The notes under the pieces were generated by a model that had not been told where the DNA came from, did no database searches, and saw only the letters and a list, made by a program, of their open reading frames with translations. From NCBI GenBank assembly GCA_033557675.1, contig JAWQRM010000526.1, positions 1 through 21,726 on the forward strand: a DNA stretch of 21,726 bases, given 5' to 3'. Position numbers and translations under genes: made by a program. Shown piece by piece: positions 1 through 9,190 of this stretch; position 1 is the first letter of the stretch, and each line of letters begins with the position of its first letter. This stretch comes from Coptodactyla brooksi. Taxonomy: Eukaryota; Arthropoda; Insecta; Coleoptera; Scarabaeidae.

Positions 1-215
1 AAGGACCTGATGAAGTGGCGCCATCCTGAAGTAATGCCTAATGGCGGTGCCGGGATGGATTCACGCCACTAAGGTGGAAATGAGTTTAGTCGGTATTGAA
101 TATTCAGGATGAAGTAGACGAGTCGGACACTCCAGGGGCAGGGCCCTGGGTTGTGCGTAAAAGTATTCTCAGACCATCCCAAAAAAAAATAATAAATAAA
201 AAAATAAAAGAACAC
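1..215 (+). repeat. 3' end of a non-LTR retrotransposon (or SINE) with A-rich tail
   Basis: The first ~180 bases are clearly richer in G and C than the surrounding DNA and end in an A-rich run (about 180-210) made of A-tracts and AATAAA-like units. A GC-richer body that stops in an A-rich tail is the usual appearance of the 3' end of a LINE or SINE on the plus strand. No reading frame could be assigned to a known protein, so the family is not identified. The body continues past the left edge of the window. Confidence 0.5.
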
Positions 216-1500
216 TAGAGATTCTTCTATTTTTAACTTCAGAAACTTCTATTTCTAACTTGAGTTTGAGGGCCCCAAAATTTTTACCACTTGAGGCCTC
301 CACTTGACTTAAGCTCCCTCTGTCTCCATGTAATGCAACTTTCCAATGTTATCAAACAACAATTACTGTTTTAATGTGTGTCTGTTTTACCGCTCTTGAA
401 GATGCTAGTTTTGTTAGCGAAACGTGCGTCGAATAGTAATCTTTCGGTTCCAACCCCACAACTTTATTAATTAATATGTCATGTCAGCATTTTTGTTTAT
501 TTTTATTATTTTGACATGTCTATGTAATTTATTTTGACCAAGGTTATAACCAAAAAATATATAACTGTCATTACAGACAAGACTTGTCAATTGTGCAGTA
601 TTAAAATCTTACTGACAGGAAGAGGTTAGCAATATAATTTTAGCAACATAATGTTAGCAAAATATTGACACGTAAAACCGCTTCCCTATTCTGTACAACC
701 TTGTGAGAAGGATCATTTTGATTTTTGGTTAATCGATAATTAGTTGCCTAGTAATAAATGACATTTCTTATGTTTTGTGCGTTTTTTGAAGGATAATATA
801 TCTTTGAATTTAAAAACTGGAATCCAAGTAATTAAATGAAACGATGAGGGTGCGTCTAAGGACCATTTCAAAAAACAGAATGATAAGGTAAATTATTCGA
901 TATTTCATATATTTGAAATTTATAAATAACTTGTATATACTTTTGACGGCAAATCTATCAGTGACGTTTGTAGAAATGTCATAACAAGTCAGTGTCATGA
1001 CGTACGGTGATTATAATCTAAATTATACTATGTATATTCATTTTAAAATGTATCGTGCTTTATTATAAATACCATTTCTGATATTTTTTTAAATTAAAAT
1101 TTTTGATACTGGCGACATCTATACGACAGAGTATAAACTAAACCTTAAAGTTGACGTTTGAATTTTGAGAAAATTGAATTTTTGATTTAACAATTTTGTT
1201 CATTTCCTTTCTGTTTATGCTAGAAAGTACTTTAAACTCGATTACGGCTTATATTCGGTTAAAGTTACCGTAGGCACGACAATTTGATTTGTTTGTGACA
1301 AGTACTAAAACAAAAAAAACCGTCATTTTTTCAAAATTGTCATTTAAAATAAGTGATAAACCTTTTTAAACATTTAGCTGTATTTTAAACCAACATGATA
1401 TGGATATCTCCTCTATACAGGTGCCGACAGTCCATTTTCTCAGGTGTGTGATTGTATAAAGTTGCCGCCATTATTTTTGGACCGGCGAAATTTCGCCAAA
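216..1500. other. AT-rich 5' flank of AIF, no gene seen
   Basis: No coding region or RNA gene was recognised here. Open frames are short, AT-driven and match nothing. Visible local structure is limited to three TTAGCAA heptamers about 15 bases apart around 625-660 and the hammerhead-like relic at 396-423. The last few hundred bases must contain the AIF promoter and 5' UTR, but no TATA or initiator element could be assigned with confidence. Confidence 0.5.
396..423 (+). other. hammerhead-ribozyme-like core, probable Penelope-type repeat relic
   Basis: TTGAAGA is followed by a 4-bp stem (gcta 404-407, tagc 415-418) with a 7-base loop and then GAAAC at 419-423. This mirrors the hammerhead order CUGANGA, stem II, GAAA, except that the invariant first C is T, which would be expected to abolish cleavage. 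Penelope-like elements are known to carry hammerhead motifs in their terminal repeats, and a Penelope-like remnant occurs elsewhere in this window. Stems I and III were not verified. Confidence 0.25.
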
Positions 1501-1579
1501 ATGTTCAGACTTGGGCAACTGGCGACGTTAGGAATAAAAGCGGCCCGACCAATTTCTTTTCATACGCAAAATCTCACAG
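1501..1579 (+). CDS. AIFM1: AIF exon 1: mitochondrial targeting presequence
   Basis: The ATG at 1501 opens a frame reading MFRLGQLATLGIKAARPISF and a few more residues: basic, Ser/Thr-containing, alternating hydrophobic, with no Asp or Glu, as expected of a cleavable matrix presequence. It ends one base into a codon at a CAG|GTTAGA-type donor (intron from 1580), which pairs in phase with the acceptor at 1695-1696. A longer overlapping frame starting near 1452 is out of phase with this reading and is not preferred. Confidence 0.75.
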
Positions 1580-4500
1580 GTTAGACAAAAGATTTCATTT
1601 TCGTTCGAGTAATTTCAACGATTTTTGTAATTTCCTTTAACATAACCTAACTTTTTCATGTGGCCCATAGCTTTTGTGGATAATTTTACGTTCTAGGAAG
1701 GCAAGGAGCGTTTGCCACAGCTCAGAGGTACTACACGAAGCGGCAAGGGAAGGACGACAAAGTATGTAGGAAAACGGAACCTATAAGAGACTTTGATAAG
1801 TCAAAATACGGACATCCGGATTGTAGACCTCGTGACAAAAGAACTTGTAAACCTCCTGATGTCACCGTTTGCCAAAAAAAGGTTTCCCCTCCCTCTTCCA
1901 TAAATCTCCTTTCCTTAACATTCCATATTTCCGTTTGTAAAAAATTGTACAATTTTTAATTGGGTATTTTTTGTGTTGTATGCAGATCATTCCGTCTTTA
2001 CAAGAATGTTCGAAGCCGAACGAAATGAGCAAATTGCCGAAACCGGATTGTGCGTTCGATCAGGTGGAGGCAGCACATCGGCGCAGGAATCGTACTATTT
2101 TACTATTAGGTTTACTATTTGCGGCAATTAGTTTAGGTGCTGTAAGTTTTAATATTTTATGTTTTGCTTCAATTTAACTGATTTATAATCTTTTTTTGGG
2201 TTTGGTTTAACAGTTGATAATGTATTTAAGTGGACAAGAGGATAAACCAGCTGTAAAAGTCAGAAAGAAGAAGGTACCGAAAGTAGAGAAAAAAGTGGAG
2301 AAACCTAGTAAGTTGTTAAAAAAAATGATTAAAAATAGAGGTTGCTTACCTTCTAGTTATGGCACAAATTAAAGTAATTTAAATATAATTTGCTTTGTCT
2401 TATAAACATAGCACTGATAACAATACGCTGTCTGTAATTATAATGTGCATTGTGTTGATTAATAATTTTTTTATGAGCAAAACCAAACACAGTAGAACCT
2501 CGATTATCCATCAGGGGCGGGATCGGAGGTGTGACTGATATAAAAAATAGATAATAGTCATAACTTACATAATTTTTGTTAGCACAAATGTAATACAATA
2601 TACAGTATGTAAAGATGGTTTACGTCCACTTAGCTTTTTGTTCATATCTTGGTTAGTACTGCACTGATTCAGGTGAAATTTTTATTATGATTATATATTA
2701 TGCCTTCATATTTGTATATAAAATTTCAGGCCGATGTCGCTCATTTTAAGAAAGTTATTTTACAAAAATCAAAAATTGACCCTTCAAAAGTGTGCGTACC
2801 GTTTACACAACATTTCATTGTGCAAAATACTTATTTTGCACAATGACAGATAAACCAAATAAAGGGTATTTATTAAACTATACGTGTTTTAACAAAAACT
2901 TATTCTAAATAAAATGTAATAAAAGTAAATGCAAAAAATGTATACGAATAAAACATAATTTCACGTCTAAATATATATGATAGTTGTGGTAACGATCCCA
3001 TTGAAATGAAGGGCGTAGGGCTGTCAGATATTCAATTTTTTTATTACGAAAAAATCGAGTTTGTTCTAACAGGATATTGTGTCTAAAATACCTCTTCTTA
3101 CTTTTGTACTTTGTTGATAATCGGGATCATTTTCTACAAATTTATTTAAAATTTCAATAATCGAAAGATGTGGAAGAGTCATCATCGTTGCATAATTTAA
3201 GTATGTCCTCAGATAAATCCTTGAGATCGTCGTCAAAGCTGTTGTCATGGCGTTCTACGTATTCTTCTATGTCTCCCAGAGAAATATCGCACAAGCCTAT
3301 AAAGCCGAATTAGAATTTTTTTAAAATAACTTTCTTAAAATGAGAGCCTGAAGATACACAAATGTGAAGGCATAATATACAGTGAGGATACCACTTATGG
3401 AATAAAATAATTTTTATTAACTTTTGAATTAAAATTTCAATATACAAAGTGATCCATATACTAGCAGTAGTAAATAGGTCATTTTTTTAAATGAAACACC
3501 CTGTATATTTTTATACTTTTGGATTCTACTTAATAATCTGATTTCAACAACCTACAACACTTAGAGTTTAGGTGATAAAGGTAATGGTTTAAAGAGATTT
3601 AATGAAAGCACAACAGTATAGGGAAAATGAACAGGGAAATGCACAGCTTTGAAAGAAAAAATATTTTTCTACAGCGCTACTCATTTGCTTAAGCGTATTA
3701 AATATTCAATATGTTCTCTGTTGGCTTCTTGATAAAAACATAGTCTGTAGTAAAATGCCTGTCTAACTTTCTCTAAAACTTGAGGTGAAATATTGTGTAT
3801 TTCTGTGCGTATTCTAGCTTTGAGATTCTCAATGTTATTTGGTTTTATTGCATACAGTTTGCTCTTGAGATAACCCCACAGTAAGGAATCTAAAATGTTA
3901 AGGTCTGGTGATCTGACTGACCACTCAATGCTACCTCTGCGTCCAATCCATCTATTCCTGAAAGTTTCGTTTAGATAGTTTCTTAGATCTAGACCATAGT
4001 GGGACGTTGCCCCGTCTTGTTGAAGCCAAACATTTCCATTTGGTAGGGTCGGATCTATGGCATCTAGCATAAAAAATATTTTTCAGCTGTCAAGTTTCCT
4101 TCATTAAAAATTGACCCGATTATATGGTTGCCGATAATCCCTACCCAAACATTTACTTTTTCAGGATATTGGGTATGTGTCTCACACATCCAATAAGGAT
4201 TCTGTTCTGACCAATATCTGCAGTTCTGCCGATTTACTTCCCCATTCAAAGCGTAAGTTGATTCATCAGAAAAAAGAATATTCTCAAGAGTTACCACATT
4301 TCTGTCCATCTTCTGCATCATTTCTTCGCAGAACTGCAGGTCTGGGGCGTCTTCTGTTAGTTCCTGGATTCCTATCTATTATTTCTCAAGGATTTTCTTT
4401 CAAGTTTAAACTGCGCCTCATCGCTAAAGATAATTTTTTTGAAAAACCTCAATCCACTCCTCCATTTTGGAACACCCAGTTGGCAAATTCACGGTGTTGC

Positions 4501-7500
4501 TTGTGGTCTCTTGGCTTTAGCTCTTGCATCAGTTGGACTTTATGTGAATAGAAATGCTATGTGAGAATTTGCTGAAGAGTACTTCTTGTAATGTACTATT
4601 GCTGTGAATATTGTCGACTTAAAATTTCTAGTCTCTCAACAATACTTGCATTGACTTCGTTGATATTTTCAGCAAACTGAACAGTAGGAGGGCATACTGC
4701 AATTTTTACATCCATAACTGAACTCATTTTCTCGAATTTCATGATCTTCTGTCTTTTGGTTTAGCAGAATATGGCGACAACAATCGGTACGCACTTTGCA
4801 AACTGTTTCCGCAAAACTTTCCCTGAATTTGTAATGCTTTTTTACAATAACAACCTGTTGTTTAACTGTAAAACATTCCACAATTATTAATTGCAACATA
4901 TCTGCTTGATAATAAATTGCGGGCTATTTTTATTCAATATCTATAATAGTTATAAGGATTGCTTTAACAAAATGTAAAAAGAAAACAAACATTTAAGCAC
5001 ACATTTATCATTGAGGATGACCACTAGATCCTGCGATACCCTCCTGCCATACTACAATGTTAGAGTGATTATTTGTCAAAAACCAATAATGAAATCACCT
5101 GCCTACTCCTTCAAAACTCCAATTTCATTCTTGGTCTCACGCTGACAATTACTACTATGGAAATGATGAGCTAAAAAGGTAAAGCCACTGGAAATGATGT
5201 TCCAGCTGAGACCTAAAAGTTAGTTGGCAAATCGCGCTACCTCAATTCTTGCTGGTTTATTTAACCGAATCATTGAAGCAGGAGAAATCCCATATGCCTT
5301 GTCAACAAACACCATGGTGCTGATTTTAAAAAACAAGGATAATGTGACCGAATGCTTGAACTACCGCCTCTATCCGTCTCTTACATTATACTATGAAATA
5401 CACACAAAATTAACACGGCTTTATCGAAGGATGCATAACCACGATCGCTATCCATGCCGCCTGACTATTGCTGGAGAAACAGCAGGAGAAGAACAAGACC
5501 ATTCGTATGGTATTCCTAGACCTGGAGAAGGCATTTGACGGAGTGTCCCACAACTTTATTTGGCATTCACTGTGATCTTTCACCGTCCCTTGCCACTTAG
5601 GTCACTGACAAAATAAATGTCGGTGTATTCCCTGTCACCACTCCTCTTCGTGCTTTGCATGGTTGCAGTGATAGCCAACCTTCAATTCCCTCAACCACAG
5701 ATCTTCCTATATGCCGATGATGTCTTTTTAGAAGATAAGAAACGAGAAAACCTCCACCACAAACGGAGCAATGGAACACCCATTTGAACAACAGTGGTAT
5801 GCGGTTCAACATCAAGAAGACTGAGTACTTAGAAGCTGGAATGACCAGTTCCTTGGTTGCATTATTAGTAACAATGGTGACATAATGTCAGATATACGCG
5901 CCTGGGCTGTTGGAGCTTGGCTCAAGTGGAGGCAAGTCACTGAAGTAACAAGAAAGAATTACGTTATGAATAAGAATATTAGGAAACATATGAACGTAGC
6001 CCCAAGTATAGAGAAAATGCGAGATGCGACACTATAGAGGTATGGTCATGTCACTTGACAATGGTATGGTTAAGTGAAGCAAATTTGGTCACCAATAATG
6101 CCATGAGAGGAAGAGTCTGTGAAGCCAATGAAATATTGGCTTGACCGACTGAGAGAAGACATGAACATTGCCAATGTCACCTCAAGGATGCGTTAAATAG
6201 AACCATATGGAAACAATATTGCTACCAAACAGAACTTGAAAAATGTAGGATTACATGTTACTTACTCTTTGTAGGTATTCATAAATGGTGTACTTTTACC
6301 TATGTAAGTAGTCATATGGAGACTGTTAAGCATCAATAATAATACAAGTGGACATTATTGTTTATAATATTCACTTCATAAATGCTACATTTACTTACTG
6401 CCCTGCAAGAACAACAAACGCCCCAACAATAGTTAAGTCACTGATGTTTGGTTTTGTCTTTATTAAGTTGGAGTTTATGCAATTATTAGTTTGAGTATTT
6501 CTTATGTATTCTTGGAATACACCTTTTTGTTTACTTAGTGACACCATATGTCAACGTAAATATTCCTTAGTTTTTCTGATTTAGATAAGTAAATGCATTT
6601 TCTTTGCAGGAAAGGGAGTTGCTGCAAAAATCCCGGCCAACCCAGCTGATATCCCTACAGAAGTTCCCTATCTTTTGATAGGTGGCGGTACTACCTCGTT
6701 CTCGGCGTTCCGTGCCATCAAGTCAACGGACCCATTAGCAAAAGTTCTAGTTGTCACTGCAGATGGCCACTTTCCTTATATGCGGCCTCCATTATCAAAA
6801 GAGCTCTGGTTTGGTGACGACCCTAGCCTTACAGCAAAACTAGAATTTAAACAGTGGAATGGCTCGCAAAGGAGTCTGTTTTACGAACCGGACGATTTCT
6901 ATGTTGATTGTAGAGATCTAATGGCCAGTCCAAATGGTGGCGTGGCAGTCGCCCGAGGCTGGTCGATCGCTTACTTAGATGTTGTCAACCGCAGGGCTTA
7001 CTTGGAGAACGGACAAGAGATCCTGTATGATAAGTGTCTCATTGCCACAGGGGCAACTCCGAGAAACCTTGATGTTCTGGAGCATGCCGAGGAGGCTGTT
7101 AAGGATTGTGTAACGGTGTTTCGGGACATCTATGATTTTCAACACATGTATGACGTGCTTAAGAGTAAGAAATATAACCTCACAGATTTGTATATTGATG
7201 ATATTTCATAACATTTACTATTTTCTCTTGAAGATGCGAGTGCAGTGGCAATTATTGGAGGTGGATTTTTGGGTAGCGAGCTGGCGTGTGCGTTTGGAAG
7301 GAAGTCGAAGAAAGACGGAAAGCCGGCCGATGTGTATCAGATATTTAAGGAAGGCGGAAATATGGGGAGGATATTACCTGAATATTTGAGTTTTTGGACG
7401 ACGGATAAGGTCAGGAATGAAGGGGTGCAAGTGCTGACTAACAGCGAAGTAATGTCTGCTGTACCTGATGGCGAAAGGGTTAAACTAACTCTGAACAATG

Positions 7501-8484
7501 GGAAGACTATTGTTGTGGATAAGGTGTTGGTGGCGCTTGGAGTGGAACCCAATACGCAAATGGCCGAGAAGTCTGACTTGGAGATAGATCCCGATTTTGG
7601 AGGGTATTTGGTTAATACTGAATTACAAGCACGATCAAATTTATATATTGTGAGTATTGGTGTTGGTATTTCGTAGTCTTTATTTAATACTAAGCAGTAT
7701 TTTTACTCTTCAACTACTAAAAATAAATATGTGCTGTCCACCAAAAAGCTTTCTAATTGCAATGAAATTTGGGCATTCAAAATTGAGAACAGCATCCCTT
7801 TCCCAAAATGAAACCTGGCCTACAGTATTGAAAATGTGAATATTTTATTTATGCAGGCTGGCGATTGCGCATGTTTCTATGATGTCAAGTTAGGGAGAAG
7901 AAGAGTTGAACATCATGACCATGCTGTAATCTCGGGGAGATTGGCAGGCGAAAACATGACAGGTGCCGCAAAACCGTACCTACACCAAAGTATGTTTTGG
8001 TCAGACCTCGGTCCTGAAGTTGGCTATGAAGCAATAGGCATCGTCGATTCAAGCCTGCCAACTGTTGGAGTTTTTGCCAAAGCTACTGACAAAGATAACC
8101 CTAAAGCCGTTGTTACTGCTACAGATGAGGGCCTTCGATCGGAAACAGAAGTGGTACGTAACTTTCTTTGTTTTTCCTGAATTTGTACTAAGTTCCTTTT
8201 TTCTTATATTATAGATTCCTCCGGAATGTAAACAATATGTAGGAAAAATATCAGATGAAGCTGCACAGAAAGCACAAGAAAGTAGACGTGAAATGAGCAA
8301 ACCACGCGATGGTGAAGATTTTGGTAAAGGTGTCATCTTTTATTTAAGGGATGACATCGTAGTGGGTATTGTATTATGGAACGTGTTTAATCGTATGCAA
8401 ATAGCTAGACAAGTATTAAAAGACGAAAGAAAATATCAGGACTTGAACGAAGTGGCGAAACTGTTTAATATACACGAAGAGTGA
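1501..8484 (+). CDS. AIFM1: Apoptosis-inducing factor 1, mitochondrial (AIFM1 orthologue), 8 exons
   Basis: Exons are 1501-1579, 1697-1761 (or to 1932), 1986-2141, 2214-2307, 6610-7164, 7234-7649, 7857-8153 and 8215-8484. Every intron is GT-AG, phases agree, and the product is 643 residues (700 with the long exon 2), against 613 for human AIF as I recall it. Residues 1-26 form an Arg/Lys-rich presequence without acidic residues. Residues 85-105 are a hydrophobic anchor, followed by a Lys-rich linker. YLLIGGG (152-158) is the FAD-binding loop, YMRPPLSKELWF is a family signature, AIIGGGFLGSE (322-332) is the NAD-binding fold, and AGD (456-458) with GRRRVEHHDHA belongs to the second FAD site. 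GKGVIFYLRD starts the AIF C-terminal domain. AIF is a flavoprotein NADH oxidase anchored in the inner membrane. It supports respiratory-complex biogenesis with CHCHD4/MIA40 and, when cleaved, moves to the nucleus in cell death. No broken exon is seen. The function is inferred from the family. Confidence 0.95.
1697..1932 (+). CDS. AIFM1: AIF exon 2 with two possible 3' ends (1761 or 1932)
   Basis: After the acceptor ending at 1696 the frame continuing exon 1 begins RQGAFATAQRYYTKRQGKDD. A strong-looking donor (AAA|GTATGT) lies at 1762 and would end the exon in phase 0. The same frame stays open for another 57 codons, through a Cys/Pro/Lys-rich segment (GHPDC..., KRTCKPPDVTVC), to a weaker GTTTGT donor at 1933, also in phase 0. 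The septin gene in this window uses GTTTGT as a donor, so it is not excluded. The stretch is visibly less AT-rich than nearby introns, which favours real coding sequence. Which form is used cannot be decided from DNA alone. Confidence 0.6.
2490..2512. repeat. pogo/Tigger-like terminal inverted repeat, solo
   Basis: CAGTAGAACCTCGATTATCC at 2490-2509 closely resembles the terminal repeats of pogo/Tigger-class Tc1/mariner elements, which begin CAGTAG and contain a CTCG(A/T)TTATCC core. No partner terminus or transposase of that class was found nearby, so this is at most a remnant end inside AIF intron 4. Confidence 0.4.
2694..3380. repeat. inverted-repeat (MITE-like) element in AIF intron 4
   Basis: The left arm (about 2694-2769, with tatattatgccttca and cattttaagaaagttatttt) recurs as a reverse complement at about 3313-3380, with small indels. 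The arms are therefore roughly 70 bases, separated by about 540 bases. The interior includes a near-perfect 14-bp hairpin (2815-2846) and a short minus-strand open frame (about 3066-3248) that I could not assign. A further copy of the left arm lies at about 20830-20910. The structure fits a non-autonomous fold-back element; target duplications were not identified. Confidence 0.6.
2815..2846. repeat. 14-bp perfect palindromic arms with 4-base loop
   Basis: tcattgtgcaaaat (2815-2828) and attttgcacaatga (2833-2846) are exact reverse complements separated by actt. The structure lies inside the larger inverted-repeat element and may be its internal fold-back. It has no T-run suggesting a terminator and no recognised function. 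Confidence 0.7.
3477..3508. repeat. orphan mariner-like terminal repeat
   Basis: Read on the minus strand, the stretch begins TACAGGGTGTTTCATTT, a form common at the ends of insect mariner-like elements of the kind that encode transposases such as the one at 3681-4363. Its orientation points toward lower coordinates, that is, away from that transposase, so it is either a solo end or the end of another, eroded copy. The call rests on recognition of the motif only. Confidence 0.3.
3681..4363 (-). pseudogene. mariner-like transposase, catalytic half (DD41D type), frameshifted
   Basis: The minus strand encodes the catalytic part of a Tc1/mariner transposase in two frames. The first (about 4321-4064) carries the first catalytic Asp in ILFSDESTYALNGEVNRQNC and the motif KVNVWVGI. 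The second (4070-3681) carries the second Asp in WLQQDGATSHY, then WIGRRGSIEW, and the third Asp in RSPDLNILD, with WGYLK and a C-terminal EHIEYL. Counting residues between the second and third Asp gives 41, the spacing of the DD41D (rosa/Visitor-type) lineage. The frames part at a T-run near 4070, consistent with a one-base indel. The transposase would cut and paste its element at TA sites; this copy is broken, lies inside AIF intron 4 and is presumably spliced out. Confidence 0.85.
4380..4899 (-). pseudogene. second mariner-like transposase, N-terminal half, joined to the copy at 3681-4363
   Basis: Starting at 4899 on the minus strand, a frame reads FTVKQQVVIVKKHYKFRESF, the usual opening helix-turn-helix region of a mariner-like transposase. 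Further on are HKVQLMQELKPRDHKQHREF and, in another frame, KKIIFSDEAQFKLE, which again contains the first catalytic Asp region. That motif is present a second time about 140 bases downstream in the adjoining copy (FSDESTYAL). The two halves therefore come from two different mariner-like genes placed head to tail, rather than from one continuous gene. Several stops and frameshifts are present. Confidence 0.65.
5160..6250 (+). pseudogene. RTE-like LINE reverse transcriptase remnant
   Basis: The plus strand carries a mutated non-LTR reverse transcriptase. In order: GNDVPAET (about 5195-5217); SILAGLFNRIIEAGEIPYA and VTECLNYR (in 5224-5538); LEKAFDGVPHNFIWHSL (about 5521-5570), the finger and catalytic motif A region; FLYADDVFLED, with the catalytic YADD box, near 5703-5735; MRFNIKKTEYLEAG (about 5797-5840); FLGCIISNNGDIMSDIRA (about 5850-5900); and the C-terminal NVAPSIEKMRD and YWLDRLREDM (about 5996-6165). 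The reading changes frame many times and about 50 codons are missing between motif A and YADD. The 5' endonuclease half is absent, so it is a 5'-truncated dead copy inside AIF intron 4. The clade (RTE/BovB-like) is by recognition of the RT and C-terminal wording only. Confidence 0.8.
6251..6609. other. distal part of AIF intron 4, nothing recognised
   Basis: AT-rich intronic sequence between the LINE remnant and the acceptor of AIF exon 5 (AG at 6608-6609). The tract just before the acceptor (ttttctttgcag) is a normal pyrimidine-rich acceptor. No further motif was found. Confidence 0.6.
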
Positions 8485-9190
8485 AAATCCATTTGTAGTT
8501 AGTCCATATGTGAACCTAAAATACAGCTCGGATGTATATCGAGCTGAGATACGAAAAAACCTAATAACCACTAAAATTGGAAACCTTAATAATAAGAGTG
8601 GCTAAAAAAATTGAATATTCCATTACTTTTTTGTTTATTTTTATGTTTTGCGAGTGTTCACTTTTTGTTAGCGACGTGTTAATTTTTAATTGTTTTTACA
8701 AAGTTGTGTAAATACCTTATCATATCTAGTAATTTCTGTTTTAACACGTGTCAAACCATATTTTATCATGTACATAGGTTCAGGAGAATTTCAGATGAAT
8801 GACGCGACTACACAGCCACTCTAAAATGCCTAGTTTGTACTGTACGTTTAATACCGGTATAAAACGTTTGCATTTGTTTTGTTAAATTTGTAAAAAATAA
8901 ATTAAAAACAATATTCTCATGTTTGTTATTCTGTCTAAACCCTTTCAATAACTTTGTTGAAGAAACGGTATGAGTTTGATGTTTCTTGATGCCCGATTGA
9001 CGAGCACTGTTTTTTTATTCGTAGTTGACATGTTTCAGTTTATCACTGTATTCAAAATTGGTGTGTTTTATTGTTTTCTCATATATGGTGGGTTACTGTT
9101 TTATTATAGGAGTTTAATTGGCTGGAATATAGGCTGGGAACCAGCATTTACTTAAAGATTTTTGCTTTAAGTTTTCACGATTTTCAAATT
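8485..9190. other. AIFM1: AIF 3' UTR and downstream flank
   Basis: The sequence is non-coding after the TGA at 8482-8484. The only canonical polyadenylation hexamer nearby is AATAAA at 8896-8901, giving a 3' UTR of about 410-440 bases. Short frames between 8970 and 9190 are T-rich and match nothing. Confidence 0.5.
8896..8901 (+). promoter_or_regulatory. AIFM1: probable AIF polyadenylation signal AATAAA
   Basis: A canonical AATAAA lies about 410 bases after the AIF stop codon in an A-rich context, followed by GT-rich sequence (about 8920-8930, tgtttgttattctgt) that could serve as the downstream element. This is inferred from position only. Confidence 0.5.

Noticed and set aside
1452..1640. 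Alternative start for AIF exon 1 in a different frame
   Set aside because: This frame runs through the exon 1 donor and does not join in phase with exon 2. The ATG at 1501 gives a typical mitochondrial presequence and correct phase.
4177..4551. 124-codon plus-strand open frame
   Set aside because: It lies antisense to the mariner-like transposase pieces, whose motifs are clear on the minus strand; no motif in this frame.
7132..7389. Open frame across AIF exons 5-6
   Set aside because: Shadow frame crossing an intron; the AIF reading with the 7165-7233 intron matches the family throughout.
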